A DNA stretch of 64,000 nucleotides. Source: Formicarius rufipectus. Its lineage: Eukaryota > Chordata > Aves > Passeriformes > Formicariidae. The stretch spans positions 1,128,219-1,192,218 of the forward strand of contig VXAU01003156.1 in NCBI GenBank assembly GCA_013399695.1, read 5' to 3'. The first letter of the stretch is position 1; each line of letters opens with the position of its first letter. The notes under the pieces were generated by a model. It was not told where the DNA came from. It saw nothing but the letters and a program-made list of their open reading frames with translations, and did no database searches. Made by a program: the position numbers and the translations under genes. Below are positions 34,431-47,300 of the stretch, piece by piece.

Positions 34431-37400
34431 GTGAGTGCTCATGGGAGGTGTGAGATAAAACATGAAATAAGTCACATCTGTTCCCTCTCCACTGAGGGAC
34501 CCTTATGGCAGCAGTCTGACAGATTCAGGGTCTCTCAGCTATGCTAGAAAGCCAAGGGATCTGTAGTCTTCAGCAAGAGCTGAAGCCAAGGCATGCTCCA
34601 CATGCAAGGCTTGGCAGACTTCTCAAGAGAAGGACTGTAGGGTCTGTGCTGCACCTCAAGCATTTGAAAATCCTTGAGGCACACTGCCACAGTATGGGGA
34701 GGTCCAGAATCTGCCCTCTGACACAGGGTAAGGAACACCTCTGCTGTAGACCAGGACAGCAGAAGAAGGATACAGCCATTTTGCTGGCTCAGGTTTGGCC
34801 ATCACATGAGGCTTTAGGAGAAAGCAGGTACCCTCTGTACACACTGTCCTTACTCGGTGCTAGCTGAGAAATCCTCTGGCCTCCAGCTGCTGAGAGGAAT
34901 GTCTTGTAGAAGTATAAGACTTGCGTAAATTCTTTATCATGTGCTCTGCCAGATCCAACGGATTGGCTAGACTCTGCCCAGCCCTGGCACTCTGAGAAGG
35001 CCCCTTGGAGGTGGTGGAAGACTGAGAGGAGGCTGCAGCAAAGGCCAGGATAGAGAATTAAGGAACAGCTCATTATTGAACAGAAGGACACAGGAAACAC
35101 CACTTCTCTGACTCTTGCTGCTCACAGCAGTGTGACTGCTTTCAGGTCACCTCTAAAGGCTTCCTAAGCAGCACAAACTAAAAAGGACGGTTTCTCTATG
35201 CATGAGGCAAGAATTCTTCCATTTTCAAGCCTGGGGAGATTCAGCCACTCACTTAGCTATTTGCATCATGACCTTCCCCACTAACAAGTCTCCCACTGCA
35301 GGGAGGGGTAATTTTTAGGGTCCACATGAAGTTAAGGGCCAGAGTCTGTCAGTCTTCCTTACCTTCTAATAACACATCGTTCAGTTATAATCTGTTCATC
35401 ACTGAATTATGTCTTTCTCTACTGAAAGAAGTGATTTTGGCTTTTTTTCCATTTTTGTTGCAAACAATGCTGCAATTGTGGTGATTCTGCTGACTAGTAA
35501 GTCATCTTCACATGTCACTAGATTTTTTAGCAGAACTTGTCATTCAAGAACACACCACAGTCCCCAGAACTACTTGCCTCTTTTAGATATTTCTGAAATT
35601 AAAATCTGAGTAACAGGCAAGGCACAGTTTGTGTTCACAGCTAGTATATGTAAGAAGCCAGGACCAGGCACAGCTTTTTGGGGTTAGAAGAATAGAGCGA
35701 CGTATGCATTGGCCTGATATTTTTAGTTTGTTGTGAATATTAATCCACAGAGTACTGCTAAGAATATCCCTGCCTTCACAGACTAGCAATGCAAAGGGAT
35801 TCTAATTTTGAGGAGTCACTTTCTGGTAGAAACAGAGAAGGGAGTCATAGCTGTGTGAGTGGCAGGAGTGGTAACAGACTGTATCTTTACACTGAACAAG
35901 ACATAACAGGAGCTGACATTTCTGGACTGGGGGTACTTCCTTTGCACTGTATCAAGTGGCAGCTGCTCTATGACACAGACAGTACCTGCCATGGCAGGGA
36001 TGTGACACACATCACATGTGCAGTATCACCCGAGCCTCAGAGAAGGCAATTCAAGGTGTTTTCCAAAAGGAACTGTTGATTTTTGATATAGGTTTATCTA
36101 ACAGTAAGAGGAATGGCTCTTTAGAATATAGATGGAATTTTGTATATTCATAAAATGATTGAGGACTGGGCTCATTTCAAAGAATCATTTTACCACAGAC
36201 TTGTTCTTTGTTACAATTTCTTACAGAAAAAGAATTTAGAAAAATAATTAAAATGGCATTTAATGTGTTTAAAAGAAATGGCTGTGATGACAGATATAAA
36301 CAGCCATGTGACCAAGTTTTCCTACCCAGTATCTTCTTGCCTGCCCACATTCCCAGATGGCCCACAGGTTTGTCAGAAATTTTGCATCTCAGTGAAGATT
36401 ACTCAGGATCTTTGCCTTGATCATGGGGGTGGCAGTGTAAGAGAGGCAACATACACACATGGTGTCACCTCAGAATCCATGGAGACAGACATCACCCAGA
36501 AACACTCCCACGCTGGACATGACTGTGCAAACCCCATGAGTTTATACATGAAGAATGCTTTAAAGTGCCACACTAGGGAGCTTGAGAGAAGTGACAGATC
36601 CACAGGTGGCTCCTGCTTTGTTCCTCAGAACAAATGCAGCTCCTGCTCCTGACATGGACTCCCAGATTTGATGTGAAGGAAGAGGGTGGTCAACTTTTTT
36701 GCCATTTGTCATGGGGCACAAGAAAAGCTCATATCAAAAGCCATTAAAATATCAGTGTTTCACCAGTCCACATCCACATGTCCCACTGCTCAGAGTAACA
36801 AATGAGCCCATCCTCTCTGCTCCAACTACTGTGCAGGGCTTCCCTGAGCCACGCTCAGTCCCTGGAGCTTTGCTGCCCTGCTGAACACAGACACAGGCCT
36901 GTGATGAAGAACAGTACTAGAAATGCCAGTCACAGCTCCTCTTCCATTTCTCCTTTCCCTGGCATTTTTGGAAGGGATTTGCAAATGCCTTATATCTGAG
37001 CTTACTGGGAATTTGAACCAGGGCAGTAAAGGAACCCCAGGGGCAGTAAGGGAATCTCAGGAGCAAATAGCATCCTTACATGGCAATACAGAAGGTGGGA
37101 GGTGGGAATTACCAGCAGAAAAGGCAATGAAAAGTACAAGTTTCATTCCTCAGTATGTAAAGTCTGGGACTTTAAAAGTGAATGCAGTCCAACCCTGAAT
37201 ACAAGAAAGATTCCTAGATCTGTACATTCATGGATCATAGAACACAAGCTGCAGAAGTTTGTACTTTTTGGAGGAGGAAACTTCAACAAGGAAACACAGT
37301 CTTACAATCTTTGGAATCGACCAAACAGACAACACTGCATGTCATAGCAACTGGACACAGGTAGAACAAACAAAAGCATTTCAGACCACTGAGCCATTTC

Positions 37401-37823
37401 TACCACTTAATGGGTTTTGAGCTGCAACTTCCATTAACTGGTAGACGTGGCAGAGCAACAAAAGCCATGTGTGCTCCCACCAATATGTGCTCGCTTCATT
37501 GAAATGCTGAACTGCCACATTATGCACCAGTTGAAGATTTGGGACGTATTTCAGTGATAGCCCTGAAAGGAGCACACTGCAATAAGCTTGCCCTCAGGTC
37601 AGAAAAAAATACATAACTGTCAGTCAAAGGGGGATTGCTATAATAGATAGGGCAGCTGTAGATTAAAGGAGACAGTATTGCAGGCGTGATTGCTGCTATC
37701 AAGGAACTGAGATTCAGATGCAGATGAAATACAGCCAAGGCACTGCAAGGTGACAGAATAATGTGTATCTGATCCTCAACAACCCAAGGACTACTTGCAG
37801 TCTAGGCAGTTCCTGTAATGTTT

Positions 37824-37880
37824 TTTATTCCCTCCTCGTTCAGTTTTATTCCTTCCTGGTTCAATTTCATTCCCACTCTC
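37824..37880. repeat. 21-base tandem repeat, about 2.7 copies
   Basis: Units at 37824-37844 and 37845-37865 both read TTTATTCC(C/T)TCCT(C/G)GTTCA(G/A)T; a partial, more diverged third unit follows to 37880. It is pyrimidine-rich. Confidence 0.7.
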
Positions 37881-40152
37881 TTAAGTAAGGTTGCATTCCC
37901 TCCAGGCAGGTAATTTCTCTATCTGCCAGGCATAGGGAAGGCAAACTGCAATATTTGGATTTGATAAAAAGAAAGAGCAGAATTGAGCCTCATCTGAATA
38001 TAGGCAATTGTCTGATAAACTACAGTATTATTTTTCAAAGTGGCCAGAGAGATAAATAAATAGGTGAAAAAATAGAGGTAGAATCCCTGTGCACACAGGA
38101 AGGACAGTGCATGGTAACATTCGAAGTCTGGTATAAAAAAAACCTTGTATGGCATTGCAAAGGGGTCATCTCTCAAGTCTCATGATGACTTGTACAAACA
38201 ATGAAGTGCAGAGACAGCCAGCACATTTCCTGCATTGGAATTGCCTCTGGCTTTGAAACACACACCTGTGTAAAGCTGGTCACCCAGATCCCATTGCAGT
38301 GAACTTGATATTGGAATCTCATCTGACAGTCCACCAGTCACACACACACACAGAGTCACACACGGCTGCTCAGAGAAACACATCACAAAGTACAAATGTA
38401 CTATTTGTCACACAGGGTACCACAGAAGCAAAGAGCAGGGAGGCAGAGGTGACAGGTCACTGCCTCTGCTAATACATTTGAGTGTTAGTCACCATGTGCC
38501 CAGATACTTGGGCTAAATGCTAAATTAAACGATTTTCTCCTTCATTAAACAGTGTTGCTTCTGGACTTGGCTCTGTCTCACTGTACTGTCTTCATGGTAC
38601 TTTGTCATCAATGCTTACTCTACCCAAAATCAGAATTCTATCAGGAGGAAGAAATGTTCTTGCCAGCTTACTTTCTAGGGAAGGGTTTTTCCAGAGAGTT
38701 ATCAGCACAGAAAAAGTCTTAAATGGCAGATGCACTATAATATGTTTCATTTTAAAACTGAAGAATTGATTTGCTGCTTTACCCACCATTGCAGCAGGAT
38801 GGTTTCCATGGATACAGCCTTATAGGGACTCTATTTTTCCCCTGTTGACAACAGCACAGAAAGCTAAATTCTCATCCTCATTGCACCAGCATAAATTTGA
38901 AGCCAGGGGAATGATTCCCAGATTTAACCCTGAGAGCAGCAGCTGACTACCAGTCTCCTTCAGCCTTGAATTTAAGATTTTGCAGGGGACAGCAGTGAAG
39001 GAGAAAAGATGAGGAAAACAGTTTCCATGGACAGCAGCATGGGCTGAGGGATAGGACATAGGAAACACACACTGCCTCAGTATGAGAAATGGGGAGAAGT
39101 CAAGGCAGAATGCAAACACATTAACTGCTTATTCAGAGGCTTATTGTTTTGCAATACAAGTCAGGTTTGGGCTATAGAAGTTTGACTATAGAACACCTAA
39201 GAATTATTTGCATGGGATTGAGCCTTTTATTTACCAGAATCAGCTGTTACCACTCTGAAGGAGACTGGTTTCATTTCAGTTTTGCTGAGGTGGTCAGGAA
39301 AGCATAAGGGTAGGAAGAACGAGGGAGCAAGAGACTCATACCCAGTTACAGAGCAGGTTTCTTCATTCAAACAGGAGAGAAACTTGCTCCCTCTGGAGTG
39401 CAGTCATGGAGGCACTGAATGCACAGGAGATCCTCAGCTCAAGAATGCTCTGTATGGGTGTGATAGCATTTATATTCACCAGCCAGCAAGTAAAAACAAG
39501 TAGGATGAAGAGCCTGGTAACCCCTGCTTTTTGGATCTCAAGTGTAAAATATCTAGTTCTCTTTCATCCACCTGAGGATGCAGGGAGGAGAACCAGAGGC
39601 CTCCAAACAGCTCTGCATCCTTCCTCTGCCAATGGGCTGTAGTAGGTGCTTGGAAAAGGAGTGTCAGAAACAGAGCAAATGGAGAATTTTGAAACCTGAA
39701 ATAACCAGCCTCCTATCATCTGGCAGGCAGCACTCCCCGAGCTAGATAGTGGCTTCTCCTGTATGCCTGGGTTTAGTGCTCCCTTTCTCAAACTCATTTA
39801 AACAAAGGAACTTCAAAGCTCTACAGTTTGTTGTGAACCTTTTGCTGTTTGATGTCTTTAAAGCACCCCTTAAAATCTTGTGTCTATTGTGCTGTGCATA
39901 TCAGTTTTGCTTTGTAAAACCACTAAAATATTTCTTTTGAATTTCCTCCTTTTGTGTCCTATTGTCCCTAAAACAGACTGTCCCTTTTTGTGCCCTAGCA
40001 ACACTCAGGAGATTACATGCATTGTAGTGAGTGAGGGTAGAGGCCATGCCTCAATATGCAAGTCTGGGGTCTCTGTGTAAACAAAGTCTGAGAGTACAGG
40101 GAGACTGAAAGAACAGAAATCCCCAGCACCTGCAAATTTACTGAATTTTTCT

Positions 40153-40287
40153 AAAGAAAAACAACCAAAAAAACTCCAATCCAAACAAACACCTCCTCCC
40201 CCAGGCCCGCCCCCCCAAAAAAATAAATTCAAAACCTCCACCCCAAAACAAAAAATCCCCAACAAAAAAACCTCCACCCAAACCCAC
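40153..40287. repeat. A/C low-complexity tract
   Basis: About 135 bases are almost entirely A and C, with runs of C up to seven long (CCCGCCCCCCC near 40205) and A runs. It is similar to the tracts at 14499 and 29021. Confidence 0.85.
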
Positions 40288-41879
40288 AGTTGGCCATCCA
40301 GTGAAAGGCATGAGCACAGTAGCACTGTGAGCCTGCTCTGTTTAAAGGAAATGTCCAAAATGAACCCAGTTCCCCATCAGATCTTACAGAAAGCTGTTCT
40401 AAGCAAACTCTCCTTGTCAGTTCTTGCAGAAAGGCTAGACTGGACACATCTGCTGTGGTAAGGTCCTTATGTCATTCAAATCATGGGGACTGCATCTCTT
40501 TTACATCTGAAGGTGAGTGAGATACTTGCAGTTCTTGATCAGCAATAGAGCTCAGAATAGAGAGAGGAGGAAGTACTGTATACCAGGGTTTTCCTCTGGA
40601 GTAAGGCAATAATCTGAGCCTCACTCCCCATGGGCTGTGTCAGGCCCACTCAGGGAAAGCTTCAAAGATCTTGTGGCACTTAACAAGAGTGGGAGCCAGT
40701 GATGACAACTGCACAAATGATACCAAGATACTGCAGGCAGCACGTTTCTCCTTTCCCACAATCAGCTGTCCTCCACTTGGAGGTGATCATATCATCTGAG
40801 GGGAAACTGCCAGTCTGCAGGTCAAGATGCAGGCAAGATTACTGGAGATCAAACAAAAAAAAGGGGAGGTCTGCTTTGTTCTTATAGAGAATTAGGAAGT
40901 GCAGATTGTATTGCCCCATCATCTTCACTAGTCTTCTCCAACTGTGATATTTTCCTTTCCAATTTACTTTTCTCTTTCATGACAACATTCCCTCTAACTT
41001 GCCCCAAAGAGGCTCAGCTCTTCCCTCTCACATGCTGTACATTCCTTGTGCTCCCTCTTGGAGACCAAATCTGCTCAAAAAACCTTCTTCCTTTCCCACA
41101 TGGCTGCCAAGCTGACACTTCTGGCAGTTCTTTATCCCCTCCCAGAAAATCCTCCTCCCCTTCAAGAGTCTGGAAACCCCTCTTCAGGCAGATAGCCTCC
41201 TCCCCAGACTCATTAGATCCCTGAATCCCAATGTCCCTGGCTGAGACTGAAGCAGTGGGGAAGAGCTGGGAAAGGAATTTCACACAAAGGAAGCAAAGCC
41301 ATAATTTAGAACTGGCCCTTTGCTATCACAGGCTCATCTCCCTATTTCATCCTGCAAAGGAAATGTGCAGACTCTACAGAATCCAAACCTGCAGCATGTT
41401 GTGATTGCTTATGCACAAATTGAAAATGGAGTGCTTAGCACAGGGAGGGCAGAGAGGCTTCCCCAGCACCCACAGTGCCAAGCCCTATTTAACTCCACAG
41501 AACTGAGCCTTGGGCTCTGTGCTTTGCTCACACTACAGAGGTGCAGACGGTGCCTGAAGGACATGGGAGAATCACAACCCAAGGTTAGGCAGGATTAAGG
41601 ATTTTTGACACTCTCACCCACCAGCCCTTTGTTATGTTTCTCCACCTCACGGCCAACAGAGGGGGGAAAAAACCCAAATCAAGGTGGTTTCTGGTCTGTG
41701 ATACACAAGCAGGGAGCTGTCTGCTGAGGAATCAATGGCAGTACAAATTCTATCTGACTTCAGTATGGATGGAGAGGGAGCCTCGTTTACAGCCGGAGAC
41801 ATTAGGCAAAACACTGCATCAGAGATTTTCACAGCTTTTCAAAGACAATGTGTCCTCCGCCTTCAGCTGCACTTTTAGG

Positions 41880-44394
41880 AAACACGTGATTGGGTGTTAG
41901 GTTTAATTAACTCTGGTGCAGTTGCGTTTCTGAGGAGGGGAAGGTTGTAATTTACACAAACAGCAAATGGGGCTTGTTAGCAGCAGGAAAAATACTGAGG
42001 AAATGGAGCAGCTCTTCCGCCTGCACACTTAAAATAGAGGATGCTGCAATTTGTGGCTCTTGGGGAAATATAAGCTCTATCTCCCTTCCTTATCTATTCT
42101 GTCTTCCCTCTAACATACGGGCAAGTTGGGTTTTGCTTTGAAAGAAGCACTAAGTAGACTGTTGCTATAGCAACCAACTCCCTGAAACCCATTTATAATT
42201 AAGATGGTCTAACCACCCAAAAAATACGTCCTGTAAAACCCCCAGGTTTGCAGGTTCCTAAATAGAAACTGTGCTTTGGTTTTGCAGTGAGTTCATCTGA
42301 TGAGGGCAAGGTTGGTGAGGTTAGATTGCAAGAAGGATTAGGTCTTTGGAAGTAGTTTGCTACTGAGATAGGAAGATGATGTCAGGAAACAGCAAGGTTG
42401 CAATGTAAGGCTTTTTTTGGCTAGATTTCTTAAAGCATAAATAACAAAATAGTACTTGAATCAGCTCTCAAATGTACTCTTCTGTAAAATTTCAGATCAC
42501 CTAATGAATCATACTTACAAGTGTTAAAATGCCCTTAGCTTTTTTCTTCACAATTACAAAGCTCTTTTACTTTAAAATCATGCAATAAATTAATAATTTT
42601 TCTGTTTGAAAAAGGTATGTTAGTTTTCCCCTTAGTGTTTACTAAAGGAGCTGACAGCTAGGCTGAATTACTGAATGTGATCATTGATTCACAAATTAAG
42701 AATGGATGACGTTCTTTTGAAAATGACATTTATTGCTGATTGAGGGCTGTATGATGTGAATGACAAATGTGAAGACTTTATGTTGTGAGATTTTATAGCA
42801 ATAAGCATTTGTACAGACACTTAAAAGAAAGGTTTCTCTCTTAACCCCTGAACTTTACAGATTTTATATTATTAAAGATAATGTACCCATCAGTCTATAT
42901 AAAAATTGTAATGTCCTCAACCCACACTGGCTTGATCAAATACCATCAAACCATATAAATATAAAATTCTGGGGCTGCTTATTATTTTTCAAAGAAGATT
43001 ATACTCGATTATAACATGTTTCAAACCTGCTTAATAAAGGGCCATTTAGGCTTTCAAATATTACAAAAATCCAAACATGAAGCAGGCTTTAAAAAGAAAT
43101 CCAGAGGCCAGGCAACTTTCATTTAACTGAATAAAATTTAGTCTAAGTACTGATTATTCATACTTTACTTCCATTTTCCTATTTTTTGTTTGCTTAGTAA
43201 AAAAAAGGGATACATTTTCTCTTTATTTCCTCAATTTTTTAGTAGTCATGTTCTCACATTTTATGGACCAGTAGTAACCTCAGAACCACAAACTGCTGCT
43301 CTGCAGTGAAGTTCTGAGCCCTCCAAACATTCTAGATTTCATGATCAGAAAAGAAAGGTTCCACCTTTCTACTCACCTTCCAAGAAAAGCTTTTTTCTAG
43401 CTTAGCCCTACCCCTTATCACTGCCTACCATAACACTGTTCCTGCTCTCCTGCTCCTGCCTATGCCCTAACTGTGTTTTAGGGAAGCTTTATTTTTGTAA
43501 GGCCAAATTCTGTAGCTCACTTTCAGCCTAACAACCAGTAAACACAATTAGGAATTTTTATTGATTTAAACTGATCAGATACTCTTCTTAATACCTGGGG
43601 GATTTCCTCAGAAATCCATATCACTAATTACCAACATGAGTATGCTCATGTGAGCCACACTGTGTTCTGCCTCCCCGGATCAGCAGGGTAGCACTCTTCC
43701 CAGAGCTGAAATGTGACCTCTGACAGGGGGTTTACTCTCCCCCTTTATTTGATAAAGAATAAATGAAAAAGTCTGTAATTGCATTAACTATTATTGGATA
43801 CTAACCATTACTGGCTTAATCCTGAGACACAGAGCAACCTCAGCTGTGTTTTAGATTCTCCACAGACAAATGATTGAATTCCAAAACAAACAAACCACAC
43901 AAAAAATCTTCCCACTGCAGTTTCTCCATTTCTTTAACTAACATTATACCTCCAAAAGGAATGGAACATGAAGCAATTCAAATGAGTGTACATAAATCAT
44001 CTGACTGCTTATAGACTGTAATGATGACTTTTCATCTAGGAAACATAAAAACCTTTATGTTGAAAGTCAACAATGAACAATAAATCCTTACACTTACCCT
44101 TGCTCTATACTTCAAGCTTTGGAGGTAAATTCTGGCAAAGTACAACCAGTCTCCTGCAGAAGTACACTCTGTAAGTGCAAACTTTACCACTGCCCCACAG
44201 AGCAGCCTGGGGTATATATGACAGGAGACAAGCAGAACAGCACAGCTGGGTCACTCCTCACCTGTGCTGAGAACCAGGCAAGCCAGCAGTGAGCAATCAG
44301 CAAAGAGAGGAACACAGTCCCCTGCCAGCCACTAGGCTTGGGCAGGATGCACCAGATGGCCCTTTTGGCAATTCAGGGAGCCACTGACAGGATT
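41880..44394. other. AT-rich stretch nearly free of open frames, candidate conserved non-coding region
   Basis: From 41.9 to 44.4 kb no open frame of 60 codons occurs on either strand, unlike the rest of the window. It contains homeobox-like words (TTTAATTAA near 41902, TCACAAATTAAG near 42690), an RFX-type palindrome at 42161-42174 and CTGATTGAGG near 42737. No gene, repeat family or RNA gene is recognised. Stop-rich, complex (non-repeat) AT-rich DNA beside a neural Wnt-pathway gene is often regulatory, but conservation cannot be judged from one sequence. Confidence 0.35.
42161..42174. promoter_or_regulatory. RFX-type X-box, perfect palindrome GTTGCTATAGCAAC
   Basis: The 14 bases are their own reverse complement and fit the X-box consensus GTNRCC(N)RGYAAC bound by RFX transcription factors, except for T in place of C at the inner position of each half (GTTGCT, not GTTGCC). 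RFX proteins drive ciliary and neural genes. It lies 7.7 kb past the AMER3 stop. Confidence 0.45.
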
Positions 44395-47300
44395 TCAAAG
44401 TGGACATGGTGGCCAGACTTGCGCTGAGCTGCAGTGATTGTAGCTGAGCTGACAGGAAGGAAGTGAAAGGAACACTGAAACCTGTGTAATCTTAGAAAAG
44501 ACAACAAAAATGTTTATGAAGTACTGGTAGCTGTGAAACCTACAAATGAAACATTGACAACAACCTAAGCAACACAATTTAGGTATCCTACAGGCACTTC
44601 TTTTGTTAATCTTCTCAAGGTCACACACCTCTTCCCTGCATGTGCCCAGGATACACGGGCAGTGCACAAGACAGCTGGTGCTTCCTAGTCAACACATCTG
44701 TTTCTGTGCTCAAGTTTCTTCAAATGCTGACAGTTCTCCATGATTTGGGCTTTTCAGTGGGCTGGGAACACCTGGATAGTGGAAAAACCAAAGAAAATAT
44801 GGGCTCTGGGGAGGGAACTGCAGTAGGAGCAAATATGTTTTGCATGGAAGAGCTTCCATCTGGCCTGTCCTGCTGGAGCAGCCAACATCCTGGGAGAGCA
44901 GAATGTCAGCCACAGCACGTTCCCACACATTTGCATTGTGAGGCACCTCAGCCAGCCCTGTGTGCACAGTCTGCTTAATCCCCAACCCACGGATCACGGA
45001 GCAGGAACGGTAATTGCAAGCCCATTGTGCCCTCTGACTCCATGCAGTGGTTTGCTGGGCAGCATTGTTCCCTGTGGAGCACATGCACTATCCTTTCCCA
45101 TTCCCTCTTCACAGTTTGCTTCACTGCCCAGCCATCTCCTGCTTTCTCCCCGCCTGTGGGATACAGTGGGCACAGACTTTGGCCCAAGCGTCGTGGTGCT
45201 CCAACCAGCCAAACTGTTTCATCATTGAGGTCGAGTCTATTAATAAATGCACTGATTTCTGATGGGGTGCTACATGTGTTAAAAGAGTGAATGCTTCATG
45301 TATCTTCCAATTAGCTGGGAAATGTTTTCTGGTTCTCTGCCTAGAAGGACTTAGACAACAGTGCCATTGTTAGCAATGAACTGACACCTCCTAATGTTGA
45401 GTTACAAGAATTAGTGGGTTACTAAACTACCACTGACCTTCTTTTATTATTTTTCTTAATTACTCAGGAAGCTTTTGAAAAATGCTATAAAATAGGTATT
45501 TCAAATGAACAGAAATTGGGAAAGCATGTCTTTAGAATAGGTGAGTTTATTTGTAACTCTATGGCACTAAGCTATTGTTCAGAAAAAAAAAAAGAGACAG
45601 GGTTCCTAAATATGTTTTAGATTGACTTCCAAATCAGTTCACCAAAACCAGTCATATTTAAAGAAAATTGCCTTTAGGCAATTTTAGACCCTGAACATTC
45701 TCCATTAGGATGTGGGGTCAAATTTTCTTCCTCCTTAAACAACCTCTTCACAATGCAGTCCTCCTCTTTCACCTTTCTTAGCTTTGGAGGCCTTTCTGCA
45801 GCAGGGGGAGAGATGCAGACCTGAAGGCTTCTTTCCTGCCCCCGGAAAAGAGGCTGCAGAGAGAACACCTTGCTATCCACTTTCCCGTGGATGTTCTTTG
45901 GACACTAGGCCACAAGACTTCAGGAAGGTCTTCCAAGAAGGGACCTCCAGACCTTCTTCTGCTGCTACTGATCCCCCTGCACTGCTCTTAACTGTATGAC
46001 CCTTTGCCTTGAAGCAGAGAGAGCGTCTCACCCTTAACCTGACCTGCAGGCATTGTTGTCTCAATCCTTGTTTTATTTCATCAGCTCAGGAAATCTATAG
46101 AAAGTATTCTGTTACCTAATGGGAACATCATATGGCAATCATCCCCAGCATACAGATCAATAAACTAACCCTAACAGCAGTTTCTCACCCATCATATCCC
46201 ACAGCAATCCACTCAGTGTTAGAATTGAAGGCACATAAATTCAAAGTGAGCACAATACAGTGATGAATAATAGCCCAGCACAAACAATTTCTTCGTGGCA
46301 AAGAATCCTGCCATAGAGATTTCTCCAGCACCCAGGAAGAAAATTCTTAAGTCAGTTAAGACCTAACTACTATAAAGCTGAGGAATGTGAACATTGAAAA
46401 CCTTGTTTTACTATGCTTTCAGGCAGGAGATTCCTGGCTTTTTACAGGAACTAGTTACTTAGTTCCTTAGACAGAAGCTTACAGTAACATAAAAACCCAA
46501 AGCAGTATAATCAATTGAAAAATCTACTGTTGTTGATACACAGAATACTTCTTTATGGTTTTGAGGCATACCTGAAAAATTTCTCTCAGTGAGAATAAAA
46601 ATGTGTATGTTCATCCAAAAAAAATCAGAAAAGTTAATTCCTGTATCTTTAACTTTTTTCTTCATTTTTTCATTTGTGCAGTTCCTCTATTACAGTACTG
46701 AGAAGAGCATAGGTAAAGTCTCATTATTGGAACAATTTGCCAATATTTCAGGTATACTTTCAAATTTCCCTTCCATTAGTTGGCAGAAGTAGTAATTTAC
46801 CCAAGTTTATCTGGAAATTAGACATTTCTCCATTGCGTTATTTTTTGGGCAGTGGTGCTACATCTGCTTCTTTAAGTAAACTCTACTTTCCTGTGACCAC
46901 TGTTAGATCTCTCTTCTTACAGATTTCCACATTTAAAGTTGCTCCTGGTAAAAGCCTAAACTCCCTCCTACTGAACCATGCTAAAGATCCATCCAATGTT
47001 AGGCAAAAGCATAAACCAGTCAGTGCTGGCTAACAATGGATCTGATTTTGCTTAAAGGTCAGGCTTTTCTTCAAACACAGTCTCTGGAGATGGGAAGGGG
47101 TCACCAAGGGGACTGACCTCTGGTTTGCACACCACTGTCAAACACCTTCCAAACTGGAATTCTGAATCAATCTATAACTTGGCATTATTTAATAACTGCA
47201 TTCTCATGAACATAAATGCCTAAGAATATGAAGTTCACTGAATGACATCCTTCACTGATTTCTGGAAATCTTGTGTGTTTTGTGCCTTGGGAGCTAACTG

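Larger units (their letters stand above)
34431..41879. other. Spacer right of AMER3, probably including its 3' untranslated region
   Basis: No other gene is recognised. The left part should hold the AMER3 3' untranslated region; the first polyadenylation-like word I noticed is ATTAAA at 35598-35603, which is weak evidence. Other contents are a 21-base tandem repeat (37824-37880), a short CA run (38339-38352), two GTTTCCATGGA words (38802, 39021) and an A/C tract (40153-40287). Confidence 0.45.

Noticed and set aside
44640..45290. Cluster of overlapping open frames on both strands
   Set aside because: The stretch is merely GC-richer and poor in stops; no frame stands out and no splice signals frame them.
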